DNA from: CAYFPO01 sp964345035
GTDB taxonomy: Bacteria > Fidelibacterota > Marinisomatia > SCGC-AAA003-L08 > GCA-002704045
Length of the DNA stretch: 13,681 bases
Assembly: GCA_964345035.1 (NCBI GenBank)
Contig: CAYFPO010000037.1
Coordinates: 1 to 13,681, forward strand
Direction: 5' to 3'
In this document: positions 1 to 7,964 of the stretch, piece by piece
Layout of the letters: every line of letters begins with the position of its first letter
How positions within the stretch are numbered: position 1 is the stretch's first letter
Notes under the pieces: model-generated
Told to the model about the DNA's origin: nothing
The model's input: the letters and a program-made list of their open reading frames with translations, nothing else
Database searches by the model: none
Position numbers and translations under genes: made by a program

Positions 1-9
1 GACTATTCA

Positions 10-82
10 GCGCCATTAGCTCAGTTGGTAGAGCAGTGGACTCTTAATCCATTGGTCCGGGGTTCGAGTCCCTGATGGCGCA
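10..82 (+). tRNA. tRNA-Lys (anticodon CTT)
   Basis: This is a complete cloverleaf. The 7-bp acceptor stem pairs GCGCCAT with ATGGCGC and is followed by discriminator A82. The D-arm reads GCTCAGTTGGTAGAGC. The anticodon stem GTGGA/TCCAT closes the loop CTCTTAA, giving anticodon CTT, which reads the lysine codon AAG. The T-arm carries GGTTCGAGTCC. The 3' CCA is not encoded and must be added after transcription. The gene lies 86 bp upstream of a second tRNA-Lys on the same strand. Its promoter would be outside the window. Confidence 0.96.
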
Positions 83-168
83 CTGTTCAATATTGGTGAG
101 TGCATTAACCATTTTGGGATTAATAAAGCAAACGAATGAAACTACAAATTATTATGTTTAATAACAGT

Positions 169-241
169 GACTCCGTAGCTCAGTTGGTAGAGCAGCGGCC
201 TTTTAAGCCGTTGGTCGTGCGTTCGAATCGCACCGGAGTCA
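169..241 (+). tRNA. tRNA-Lys (anticodon TTT)
   Basis: The acceptor stem pairs GACTCCG with CGGAGTC, with discriminator A241. The flanking GT and AC could extend the pairing in the precursor. The anticodon stem GCGGC/GCCGT closes the loop CTTTTAA, giving anticodon TTT, which reads AAA and, by wobble, AAG. The T-arm contains GTTCGAATC. CCA is not encoded. With its neighbour it gives the cell both lysine isoacceptors. A TATGTTTA sequence at 153-160 sits where a TAnnTTTG-type -7 box would, but I see no matching TTG 17-23 bp upstream, so co-transcription with the first tRNA is equally likely. No terminator is visible before the next gene. Confidence 0.96.
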
Positions 242-275
242 CAATACTACCCATTATTTCCTGAATTTATTTTCG

Positions 276-2231
276 ATGTCCCCTACACAAACCCAAATTT
301 TCATAATCTTTATGTTTTCAATGGGGTTTCCCAGAATCCTGAATGTACCGGTTCAATATTCTTCAATCCAGGATGGGTTGAATGAAGCACTTCCAACTGA
401 CACAGTAATGGTTGCACCGGGAATTTATACGGAAAATCTACAATGGCCGGATGTGGAATCCATTAATCTGATGGGAAATTCACCCGAGTCAACCATCATA
501 GACGGCAATCTAACAGGATCAGTAATCACTATAGTATCTAATGAATCCACTTCAATAAACTCAAATACAATTCTCTCTGGATTTACAATAAAAAATGGGC
601 GTGCATACTCAACCTATCCTGAAGACAGGGGCGGTGGAATTATCCTAATAAATGCAAGTCCAATGATCAAAGATGTTGTTGTTGAAGATTGCAATGCAGC
701 TTTTGGTGGTGGAATCGCTGTTATAAATTCTAATCCCTACTTAGAAAATGTAACAATTACCGGAAATAATTCCCTTAATTCTGGTGGAGGAATCTATTGT
801 GATAATTCCAGTCCGATGTTTGAACAGTGCAGTTTAACGGACAACACAGCAGAAACCTACGGTGGCGGAATATATTGCATTGATGATTCCAGTCCGGTAA
901 TAAATAACAGTGATCTCTCAAATAATGTTGCTGAAACCGGTGGAGGTCTTTCCAGTTTTGATAGTTCTCATCCTCAAATTAATATTTGTATAATATCAAA
1001 CAATATTGCGTTTCGTGGAGGCGGTACTTCCAGTTTTTTTGATTCGAATCCAGTATTTTATTCGGTCCAAATTTCCAATAATTCTGCAGATTCAACAGGA
1101 GGTGGTGTGTATTCTGCATACGGAAAACCAAGTTTTGTGGATTGTAATATTTCAGAAAATTCTGCAAAAGTTGGTGGAGGAATAAGTATTGGTTCCAATG
1201 ATACTCCGGAATTCATCAATACAGAAATTACAGAAAATACAGCAGTTGAATCCGGCGGAGGTATCTATCTATTTGAGGTTAATCCAGATATAAATAATGT
1301 GACTGTATCGGGGAATTTTGCCCAATTCGGCGGCGGTATTTATATGGAAAATTCTAATTCAACTCTATCCAATTTGAAAATATTAGAAAATAATGCTGAT
1401 TATGGCGGCGGAATGTTTTTTATTAATTCTGATCCTGTCATATTACATTCAGAAATCACACAAAATTCTGCAGTCAGTGGTGCTGGAATTTTCAGTAATT
1501 ATTATTCCAACCTTGAATTATCATTTATCAATCTTGCCTATAATGAAGCTGATACCTATGGCGGCGGGATAAACCTTGAACAGGGATCAACCACTATTAT
1601 TGAGAACTCGTTGATTCATCATAACTCTGCACCCATCTACGGTGGTGGGATTTATGCATGGGATGAAGCAGAATTCCGGCTCATTAATCTGACCGTTGTA
1701 GACAATTTTTCCAACGCAGGCGGTGCCGTTACTGCACTGGCGGAATCCAATGGAATCATCGTAAATTCCATACTCTGGAATAATGGTATTGCTGAAATCT
1801 ATTCAAATAACAGCAATGTAAATTTATTTTATTCTAATAACGAAACCGGCTGGCAGGGTGAAAAGAATCTACGGATTGATCCGTCATTTCAGGATAATGT
1901 AATTGACAATTATCTGCTGAATTTTGATTCTAAATGCATAGACAAAGGTACTGATTTTTTCATTACCGGGAATGATACATTAATAAATTTGATAGCGGGA
2001 TCCTACAATGGAGAAAAACCGGATATGGGTGCTTATGAGTATTTTGGCTCAATCGGCGATCTGAACGGAGATGGACAGATCAATATGATAGATCTGGTCC
2101 AAGTAATTTTTATTATCATCAATAATGAAGAACTAAATGATTTAGAAATCCAGCTTGCTGACTTTAATGGCGATGGATATGTAACAGTTTTGGATGTTAT
2201 TTTACTTATGGAAATGATCCTGAATTCGTGA
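276..2231 (+). CDS. secreted beta-helix protein with choice-of-anchor Q region and dockerin-like tail
   Basis: Function unknown; probably a secreted or surface structural or adhesive protein. After a hydrophobic N-terminus (residues 8-19) comes a DUF1565-like opening (SIQDGLNEAL...VMVAPGIYTENL, about 30-55). About 15 right-handed parallel beta-helix rungs follow, each marked by GGG or GGG-like triplets at roughly 119, 144, 170, 196, 222, 248, 275, 300, 327, 352, 377, 402, 429, 456 and 482, a period of 25-27 residues. Residues 535-590 end in PDMGAYEYF, the motif typical of choice-of-anchor Q regions. The tail (592-651) has two calcium-binding loops, DLNGDGQINMID (595-606) and DFNGDGYVTVLD (629-640), as in type I dockerins. 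No pectate-lyase catalytic set is evident. The first in-frame ATG was chosen; it has no Shine-Dalgarno site, and residues 1-7 carry no Lys or Arg, so the signal peptide is atypical. Met13 and Met16 are alternative starts. The lipoprotein gene follows 37 bp downstream. Confidence 0.88.
   Translation: MSPTQTQIFIIFMFSMGFPRILNVPVQYSSIQDGLNEALPTDTVMVAPGIYTENLQWPDVESINLMGNSPESTIIDGNLTGSVITIVSNESTSINSNTILSGFTIKNGRAYSTYPEDRGGGIILINASPMIKDVVVEDCNAAFGGGIAVINSNPYLENVTITGNNSLNSGGGIYCDNSSPMFEQCSLTDNTAETYGGGIYCIDDSSPVINNSDLSNNVAETGGGLSSFDSSHPQINICIISNNIAFRGGGTSSFFDSNPVFYSVQISNNSADSTGGGVYSAYGKPSFVDCNISENSAKVGGGISIGSNDTPEFINTEITENTAVESGGGIYLFEVNPDINNVTVSGNFAQFGGGIYMENSNSTLSNLKILENNADYGGGMFFINSDPVILHSEITQNSAVSGAGIFSNYYSNLELSFINLAYNEADTYGGGINLEQGSTTIIENSLIHHNSAPIYGGGIYAWDEAEFRLINLTVVDNFSNAGGAVTALAESNGIIVNSILWNNGIAEIYSNNSNVNLFYSNNETGWQGEKNLRIDPSFQDNVIDNYLLNFDSKCIDKGTDFFITGNDTLINLIAGSYNGEKPDMGAYEYFGSIGDLNGDGQINMIDLVQVIFIIINNEELNDLEIQLADFNGDGYVTVLDVILLMEMILNS
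630..1727 (+). repeat. coding repeats for about 15 beta-helix rungs
   Basis: Degenerate repeats of about 75-81 bp lie inside the beta-helix gene. Each is centred on a Gly-Gly-Gly triplet (GGTGGTGGA, GGTGGAGGA, GGCGGCGGT and similar) followed by a hydrophobic pair and preceded by NNSA- or ENTA-like turns. They are conserved at the protein level but diverged at the DNA level, so they are structural repeats and not a CRISPR or a recent tandem expansion. Two late rungs are degenerate: GAG at residues 402-404 and GGA at 482-484. Confidence 0.85.
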
Positions 2232-2268
2232 TAATTTTTCCGGGCATATTTATATATTCTTATTAAGA

Positions 2269-5200
2269 ATGCAAAAAGTATTTAATTTTAAATTGTTAAT
2301 TCTGCTGGTAGTGTTTCTATCCTGTGATATATTTGATAATGCAGAAGAATCTGATACCGAACCCCCGGTAGTCTCTATAATTTCCCACGAGGATGGAAAC
2401 ACCGTATCTGAAATTACAACCATCATTGTAGAAGCAACTGATAATGACAGGATTTACCAGGTTTGGTTTGCAGTCAATGATTCTATCCACTTCAAAGATG
2501 TGGAAGAACCCTGGGAATATGAATGGAATACCACAGGATATCAGGATTCTGACAGCATTCCAATACGAGTTGTTGCGTATGATTTTTCTGATAATCAGAC
2601 TATTTCCAATATTGTAACTGTAATAATAGATAATTCCACCGCACATCCCAATGCAGTGGATGTTCTTTCTGTCGATTATGATCTTGAAACTATGACCGTT
2701 ACATGGGAACAATCACAGGATGCAGATTTTTCTCTTTATAAATTGATATCAGCTGATACAAATAATGTCGATATTGCGTCAACATTACATACTACAGGAA
2801 TTATCGCAGATACGATTTATTCAATAGATGAATTCAATCCAACTGTTGAAAACTGGTTCTGGGTGGAAACCATAGACCAGATAAATCTATCTTCCGTAGG
2901 TGAAGGAAAAACAAATGAAATAGATGAAGCACCGGAAGCTGTTCCAATAATCACAGTATTTTATAATTCAGATGCGTTAATCATCGAATGGGAGCAATCA
3001 CAAGATTTGGATTTTGCATCTTATTCCTTACAGCACCGTGATGAAGAAATTTCTGATTGGAATCAGATTTACTACTCTACCAATATCATTGACTCAACCT
3101 ATCAGTCTGAAGTAAATGAGTTCCCATCAGAAGATGTACACTATTTTCAAATGGAGGTGTCAGATGTGTGGGGACTGTCAACCACAAGCGCAGAAGCAAA
3201 TAATGAAGATCCCGATGGTCCGCCATTAGATGTAGATGTGTTATCAGTAAATTATACTGCTGACTCCTTAACAGTCACCTGGGAAATGTCATACGATGGT
3301 GAATTTGTGCAATATCTGCTATATTATTCAGATTCTGAATTTGGTGAAAGAACCATTATTGATTCGATCACCGATAATACAATAACTGCCTGGTCAACAG
3401 ATTCTTTTAATCCATTGCAGGAAAACTGGTACTGGGTTGGTGTGGAAGATACGTACGGTGCAATTTCGGATCAAGGAACGGGGATGTCAAATGAAATTGA
3501 CACTGCACCCAATTCTGTTGATATGATTAGTGTGGATTATGTTACTGAACTTGGCAATATGTATATCACATGGGAACAATCAGATGCAGAAGATTTCGCT
3601 TACTATACTCTCAAACATTCAGATTCAGAATTTGGTGAAATTGATTCCATTGATGGTATCACAGATATAGATGCAACCACCTATACATTGCCAGTCTTGG
3701 ATTATACTCCAACCATAGAGAACTGGTTCTGGGTGGATGTGACAGATATCTGGAACCAGAATGCAGGATTGGGATCCGGCATGAGCAACGCTTTGGATTC
3801 ACTGCCCCAGGCTGTGAATGTTACAAATGTAACTTATAATCTGGAGCGGTTATATATATTCTGGAATCAATCACACGATTCAGATTTTGAATCCTATCAG
3901 TTGATGAGAGCAGACACAGAAAACGGTGAGTATTCAGATGTAGTCGGATATATTGTGGCAAATATAGAAGATACTTCCATTTTCCTTTCAGATTTTGATC
4001 CCACCATAGAAAACTGGTTTAAGGTCGAAACATCTGATGTTTTTGGCCAGACTTCCGTTGGAAATGGAAAATCCAATGAAATTGATCCTCCACCTGAATT
4101 TTCCACACTGGAACCAATTACCTTTGATGATGAAAATTCCGTGTATCAGATTTCCTGGACAGCCAATACTGAGGATGATTTCCAGGAGTATATACTATAC
4201 GAATCCCAGAATGAAGATTTTTCAGATAGCTCGCCTATTTTATCTGAGGATGATCCGGCGGCGACATATTTTGAGCATTATGTCCCGGATGATGAATTTG
4301 GATTTCATTATTATCAAGTTGTTGTCCGGGATCACTGGGACCAGGAAACATTCAGCAATATCGAAGTGGGAAGTTCTCATTTAAAATTTATTAAAACACA
4401 TGGAGGCAGTAATTATGACTTCAGCTTTTCAGTCCTGCCTACTACCGATGGGTATATTCTAGCAGGAACTTCCACATCCTTTTCAGGTACTGCTGATATC
4501 TGGATTATAAAAACTGATTTTGAAGGGAATGAAATTTGGAACCTGGTGATTGGTGATGGAGGGGAAGAGCGAACCGGAGAGTCAGATAAATCTCTAGCGG
4601 TCACAAACGACGGTGGATTCATACTCACCGGAATCACAGGTGAAAACGGTTCCCGGGATGCAATATTAATCAAGTTGACTGCCAACGGTTCGGTGGAATG
4701 GGAAGAGTCCTATGGAGACAATGAAGATGATCGGGGTCTTGCAGTTATGCAGTCTTCCGATGGCGGTTATGTATTTACCGGAGAAAAAACCACCGAGAAC
4801 ATCCATTATATCTGGCTGGTTAAAACAGATAATTCCGGTACTGTTGAATGGGAAAAAGAATTTGGAGGCGGTGTATTTGATTCCGGTCACTCAGTAGAAG
4901 AATCCTCCGATGGGGGATTTGTAGTTACTGGAAAAATGGATATCCCGGGGAACAGCACGGATCTCTGGATAGGCAAAACTGATACTCAGGGGAATATTAC
5001 CTGGGCAGATACCCTCGGTGGAATTTCCTTTGATGAAGGATATACTATCCAGGAAACTTCTGATGGCGGATATATAGTTGCAGGCACTACACGGTCCATG
5101 GGTGCCGGAGGGTATGACGCCTACATTATTAAGACTGATGTTGGGGGCGCAATAATCTGGAATTATACCTATGGCGGCAGTTATGATGACCAGGCATTTT

Positions 5201-5487
5201 CCATTGAGGAATCTGCTGATGGTAATTCATATACTTTTTGTGGAAGAACCAATTCCTACGGAAACGGAATGTTTGACAGTTGGATAGTACAAATTGATTC
5301 AAATGGAAATGAATTGTATAATTTTGCAGTCGGCGGTGGTTTTACTGAATACAGTTACTGTATCAGATTGGCGAATGATGGCGGTTATATTGTAACGGGC
5401 GAAACATCCTCAATTGGTACCGGAGGCTCAGATATACTTTTAATTAAGACAGATTCTCACGGGAATACTGCACCGTTCGAAGAATAA
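2269..5487 (+). CDS. large lipoprotein: Ig domain, six FN3-like domains, seven-repeat propeller
   Basis: Probably an envelope or surface lipoprotein; ligand unknown. The start MQKVFNFK is followed by a hydrophobic segment ending LVVFLSC. C19 is the likely lipidated Cys, although the lipobox (F-L-S-C) is non-canonical. Residues about 31-122 resemble a bacterial Ig domain of the Big_7 type (PPVVSIISHEDG...VEATDND...PWEYEWNT). Six FN3-like domains start near 126, 221, 315, 412, 511 and 607; most carry a WEQS-x-D-x-DF-x-x-Y motif and an ENWFWV-like strand. Residues about 704-1072 hold seven repeats built on (D)DGGYIVTG and IIKTDxxGNxxW; the Asp of each lies at 727, 781, 831, 881, 932, 984 and 1037. 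Seven copies suggest a closed seven-bladed beta-propeller. I see no C-terminal type IX secretion sorting domain. It follows the beta-helix gene by 37 bp and probably shares its transcript. It could equally be adhesive, sugar-binding or a scaffold. Confidence 0.87.
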   Translation: MQKVFNFKLLILLVVFLSCDIFDNAEESDTEPPVVSIISHEDGNTVSEITTIIVEATDNDRIYQVWFAVNDSIHFKDVEEPWEYEWNTTGYQDSDSIPIRVVAYDFSDNQTISNIVTVIIDNSTAHPNAVDVLSVDYDLETMTVTWEQSQDADFSLYKLISADTNNVDIASTLHTTGIIADTIYSIDEFNPTVENWFWVETIDQINLSSVGEGKTNEIDEAPEAVPIITVFYNSDALIIEWEQSQDLDFASYSLQHRDEEISDWNQIYYSTNIIDSTYQSEVNEFPSEDVHYFQMEVSDVWGLSTTSAEANNEDPDGPPLDVDVLSVNYTADSLTVTWEMSYDGEFVQYLLYYSDSEFGERTIIDSITDNTITAWSTDSFNPLQENWYWVGVEDTYGAISDQGTGMSNEIDTAPNSVDMISVDYVTELGNMYITWEQSDAEDFAYYTLKHSDSEFGEIDSIDGITDIDATTYTLPVLDYTPTIENWFWVDVTDIWNQNAGLGSGMSNALDSLPQAVNVTNVTYNLERLYIFWNQSHDSDFESYQLMRADTENGEYSDVVGYIVANIEDTSIFLSDFDPTIENWFKVETSDVFGQTSVGNGKSNEIDPPPEFSTLEPITFDDENSVYQISWTANTEDDFQEYILYESQNEDFSDSSPILSEDDPAATYFEHYVPDDEFGFHYYQVVVRDHWDQETFSNIEVGSSHLKFIKTHGGSNYDFSFSVLPTTDGYILAGTSTSFSGTADIWIIKTDFEGNEIWNLVIGDGGEERTGESDKSLAVTNDGGFILTGITGENGSRDAILIKLTANGSVEWEESYGDNEDDRGLAVMQSSDGGYVFTGEKTTENIHYIWLVKTDNSGTVEWEKEFGGGVFDSGHSVEESSDGGFVVTGKMDIPGNSTDLWIGKTDTQGNITWADTLGGISFDEGYTIQETSDGGYIVAGTTRSMGAGGYDAYIIKTDVGGAIIWNYTYGGSYDDQAFSIEESADGNSYTFCGRTNSYGNGMFDSWIVQIDSNGNELYNFAVGGGFTEYSYCIRLANDGGYIVTGETSSIGTGGSDILLIKTDSHGNTAPFEE
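2644..4377 (+). repeat. six tandem FN3-like domain repeats
   Basis: Six domains of 94-99 residues are encoded in tandem. They share a first-strand pattern (A/S)V-x-x-x-x-VxY, then a W-(E)-Q-S core, then a conserved (P)-x-x-ENWFWVE strand and a linker G-x-G-x-SNEID. Domains 1, 3, 4 and 5 are closest to one another. Domains 2 and 6 are more diverged and lack the ENWFW strand. The pattern is consistent with old internal duplication. Confidence 0.78.
4378..5487 (+). repeat. seven propeller-like repeats at the lipoprotein C-terminus
   Basis: Seven repeats of 50-54 residues each contain DGG(Y/F)xxTG, then roughly 15 variable residues, then (D)xWxxKTDxxGNxxW and YGG. Repeat 6 is degenerate (DGNSYTFCG). 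The first strand begins just after the sixth FN3-like domain (THGGSNYDF). The last repeat ends at KTDSHGN and lacks its final W/YGG strand, while the HGG strand at the start has no preceding blade. This is the arrangement expected if the propeller closes by joining its N- and C-terminal strands. Confidence 0.75.
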
Positions 5488-5496
5488 CCACCTTTA

Positions 5497-5919
5497 TTAA
5501 TGTGTGAACTTACCTCCTAACAATGTACCGTAAAACATAATAAATATCCCTGATCCCATAATAATAAAATAAAATTTGTCCGGAATTCTGTTAATTTTCC
5601 ACCGGTAAAAAAACATCCCTAAGAATAATATGGATGCAAATAATTCAATGAATCCATGTATGTAGAATATTTCTATAAGATTAACCGGAAAATCCAGAAA
5701 TCCAGCTCCATTATTGTTGTTATCAATAATTCCCATAATGATCACTGGGAATAAGCTCAGGACACCTGCCACCATGCAATTCCATCCGGAATCTCTGAAT
5801 GAATCTGAGTTTTTACGGATACCAATCAAATCAAACAGAAATCCAACACTGAGTAATGCAATTGGAAAATGCACTACTATGGGATGAAAATCGGATATTT
5901 TTACACCAAGTATTTCCAT
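5497..5919 (-). CDS. DUF2231-family four-helix membrane protein
   Basis: A 140-residue integral membrane protein of unknown biochemical function. Near the N-terminus it has FHPIVVHFPIALL (11-23), a signature I associate with DUF2231 (the HPALVHFPIALL motif). Four hydrophobic segments lie at about 15-33, 46-66, 84-105 and 116-134. Histidines at 12, 17 and 88 sit at predicted membrane edges; in related families such residues have been suggested to bind haem or metal, but nothing here proves that. The C-terminus LLGGKFTH resembles the family's closing Gly-Gly motif. It is the last gene of the - strand run, 7 bp after mazG. It ends 9 bp from the convergent lipoprotein gene, with no visible hairpin terminator between them. 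Confidence 0.82.
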   Translation of the reverse strand: MEILGVKISDFHPIVVHFPIALLSVGFLFDLIGIRKNSDSFRDSGWNCMVAGVLSLFPVIIMGIIDNNNNGAGFLDFPVNLIEIFYIHGFIELFASILFLGMFFYRWKINRIPDKFYFIIMGSGIFIMFYGTLLGGKFTH

Positions 5920-5926
5920 GTTACGT

Positions 5927-6703
5927 CTATTTTTCCAATTCCCATAATTTATCCATTTCTTCCAATGTGGAATTCTCTAATGTTTTTCCTTTTTTCTTCA
6001 GTCTTTTTTCAACTCCTGCAAATCTCGTTTCAAATTTGGATATGGTTTTTCGCAGTGCTTCTTCTGCATTAATATTGAGAAATCGCCCCAGATTCACAAT
6101 AGAAAACAGCACATCACCCATTTCATCCTTGATCTCTTCAAAATCTCCATTTTCACATGCCTGTGTAAGTTCATCCAGCTCTTCATTCACTTTATCCCAA
6201 ACCGGCTGGATCTCCGGCCAGTCAAATCCTACCGATGCAGCCTTTTCCTGAATTCTCCATGCACGAGTTAATGCAGGCAGATTTTTGGGCACTCCATCCA
6301 GAAAATTTTTCCGTTTTTTTTCTCTCTGTTTTTGAAATTCCCAGTTTTTAATTGATCCATCCTGTTCCACATTTTCATCCGGATTAAATACATGAGGATG
6401 TCTTTCAATCAGTTTTCTGCAGATATTTTCCAGTGAATCAGCTATATCAAACTGATTGTTTTCTTTGGCAATCTGAGCCTGAAACAGAATATGCAGTGTA
6501 ACATCTCCAAGTTCTTCCTTTAGAGTTTCTATATCATTCTCTTCAATTGCTTCTATGACTTCATAGGTTTCTTCCAACAGAAACGGTATGAGAGATTTTG
6601 ATGTCTGTTCCTGATCCCAGGGACATCCTCCCGGTGCCCGGAGTTTCTCAAGGATTTCCATCAACTCTTTAAATTTCTCTCCTGCTCTGGATTTATCCTT
6701 CAT
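5927..6703 (-). CDS. mazG: nucleoside triphosphate pyrophosphohydrolase MazG
   Basis: MazG hydrolyses nucleoside triphosphates to monophosphates and pyrophosphate, removing aberrant nucleotides from the pool in the cytoplasm; in E. coli it also affects ppGpp levels. The 258-residue protein has the usual length and two tandem all-alpha MazG domains. The N-terminal domain begins with LRAPGGCPWDQEQT (21-34) and has metal-binding acidic residues in EETYEVIEA (44-52) and EELGD (63-67). The C-terminal domain has NEELDEL (173-179) and DEMGD (193-197). Between them is the conserved linker RHPHVF (101-106), and KNFLDGVPKNLPALTRAWR follows at about 132-150. Its start overlaps the end of the upstream CNNM gene by 11 bp, implying translational coupling. 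It stands next to ybeY and recJ, not a toxin gene, so it belongs to the housekeeping MazG group. Confidence 0.97.
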   Translation of the reverse strand: MKDKSRAGEKFKELMEILEKLRAPGGCPWDQEQTSKSLIPFLLEETYEVIEAIEENDIETLKEELGDVTLHILFQAQIAKENNQFDIADSLENICRKLIERHPHVFNPDENVEQDGSIKNWEFQKQREKKRKNFLDGVPKNLPALTRAWRIQEKAASVGFDWPEIQPVWDKVNEELDELTQACENGDFEEIKDEMGDVLFSIVNLGRFLNINAEEALRKTISKFETRFAGVEKRLKKKGKTLENSTLEEMDKLWELEK

Positions 6704-7964
6704 CAGAATGATCTTCTAATTTTTCTTGGTTATCATTACTAATATGCACTTTGTGAATACGGTTACCGGTAATAGATTTTACTGTATACGTTCTGTTTTG
6801 GAATTCCACTGAATCGTCCACTTTTGGGATGTCACCCATCATCTCAAGGATCAATCCACCTAAAGTATCAAAATCCCTCTCCTCAGTTTCGGGGTATTCA
6901 ATTTCCGTTTCTTCTTCAAGATCATATATGGATATACTGGCATCCGCCATAATACTGTTATCTTCTAATATCCGGATGGATGCTTCTTCCTTGTCAAAGG
7001 GATCTTGAATTTCACCAACTACTTCCTCCACAACATCTTCTAAGGTTACCAATCCGGATGTTCCACCCCATTCATCTACAACTATGGCGATGTTGGTTCG
7101 ACGTTCTTTAAAATCCTGTAGTAATTCATCCAGATTTTTGTTTTCCGGAACAAAAAATGGTTGGCGGGATAAGGTTGTCAGATTAATATTCGGCCGCGAT
7201 CCCAGTAGGTATGGAATTAGATCTTTTGCATACAGGATCCCTTTTATATCATCAATGGATTTTTTATAAATGGGTATTTTGGAATACTGCTTATCCTTGA
7301 TGATATCCATTATGGCATCCAGTGAAGTATTGGATGGAATAGCGGTCATATCCACTCTCGGAATCATGATCTCGTGAACGGTTTTGTCCTTGAATTCGAA
7401 AATGGATTGTATCATATCAGACTCCTCCGATTGGAGTGTGCCCTGCTCCTCACTGATTTCGGTGAGTATTTTCAACTCTTCTTCAGAATCGAAAATTTTC
7501 TCCCTTCTAAATGGGATGATCTTTAAAATTATCTCTGTAAAATTGTAAAATATCCATGCCACCGGATAAATGAATGATACCAGAAGTTTTACGGGCATCT
7601 GGGCTTTGTTTGCAAATTCTTCTGAATTACGGATGGCAATGAGTTTGGGGAAAATCTCCCCAAAGATCAAAATCACAAGGGTGACTGCAAAAATCTCCAC
7701 AAGCACCAATGTTGGCTTATTCCATTGGTTTTTTTCTGCGAGTTCAACGGTAATTACGGTTGCCAAAGATGCCATAGCCACATTTACAATGGTGTTTCCG
7801 GTGAGGAATGAAACCAGCAATTTTCTGGGATTTTCCAGTAAGGTTTTAACATTGTTTGATAAATTTTCCCGGTGGGATTTAATGTGAAAAAATGCTGTTT
7901 CCGAACCGGAAAATAAACCAGACAGAACCAATAAAACTACCAATGTTATTAGTGGAGCAGCCAT
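6693..7964 (-). CDS. CNNM/CBS/CorC-domain membrane transporter (HlyC/CorC family)
   Basis: A predicted inner-membrane protein linked to magnesium or cobalt export or homeostasis in this family. Residues 1-185 form the CNNM (DUF21) domain with FSGSETAFF (18-26) and hydrophobic segments at about 4-20, 50-73, 86-110 and 126-150. A CBS pair follows: the first domain begins at EIMIPRVDM (198-206), and the second contains DEWGGTSGLVTLEDVVEE (297-314). Residues about 335-408 form the CorC_HlyC transporter-associated domain (DFDTLGGLILEMMGDIP at 364-380). Total length 423 fits full-length homologues. The start ATG overlaps the ybeY stop by one base (TAATG), so the two are probably translationally coupled. 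This parallels E. coli ybeY-ybeX, although YbeX lacks the membrane domain. 'Haemolysin' names for this family are historical, and no toxin role is implied. A GldE-like role is an alternative in gliding FCB bacteria. Confidence 0.93.
   Translation of the reverse strand: MAAPLITLVVLLVLSGLFSGSETAFFHIKSHRENLSNNVKTLLENPRKLLVSFLTGNTIVNVAMASLATVITVELAEKNQWNKPTLVLVEIFAVTLVILIFGEIFPKLIAIRNSEEFANKAQMPVKLLVSFIYPVAWIFYNFTEIILKIIPFRREKIFDSEEELKILTEISEEQGTLQSEESDMIQSIFEFKDKTVHEIMIPRVDMTAIPSNTSLDAIMDIIKDKQYSKIPIYKKSIDDIKGILYAKDLIPYLLGSRPNINLTTLSRQPFFVPENKNLDELLQDFKERRTNIAIVVDEWGGTSGLVTLEDVVEEVVGEIQDPFDKEEASIRILEDNSIMADASISIYDLEEETEIEYPETEERDFDTLGGLILEMMGDIPKVDDSVEFQNRTYTVKSITGNRIHKVHISNDNQEKLEDHSDEG

Noticed and set aside
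630..1727. Regularly spaced repeats resembling a CRISPR array
   Set aside because: The repeats are degenerate at DNA level, periodic at 75-81 bp in frame, and encode beta-helix rungs. There are no constant repeats with unique spacers and no cas genes.
2041..2231. Dockerin tail as evidence for a cellulosome
   Set aside because: There is no cohesin domain or glycoside hydrolase in the window, and similar tails are common in non-cellulolytic FCB bacteria.
5484..5500. Bidirectional terminator between the convergent lipoprotein and DUF2231 genes
   Set aside because: Only 9 bp separate the stops and I find no inverted repeat with a T-run there. Termination must lie within the coding ends or depend on a factor.
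5856..6251. 131-codon + strand frame opposite mazG
   Set aside because: It is antisense to well-conserved MazG motifs and has a Ser/Phe-rich shadow composition.
5927..6703. MazG as part of a toxin-antitoxin or phage-related module
   Set aside because: It has two full MazG domains and normal length, and its neighbours are housekeeping genes with no toxin partner.
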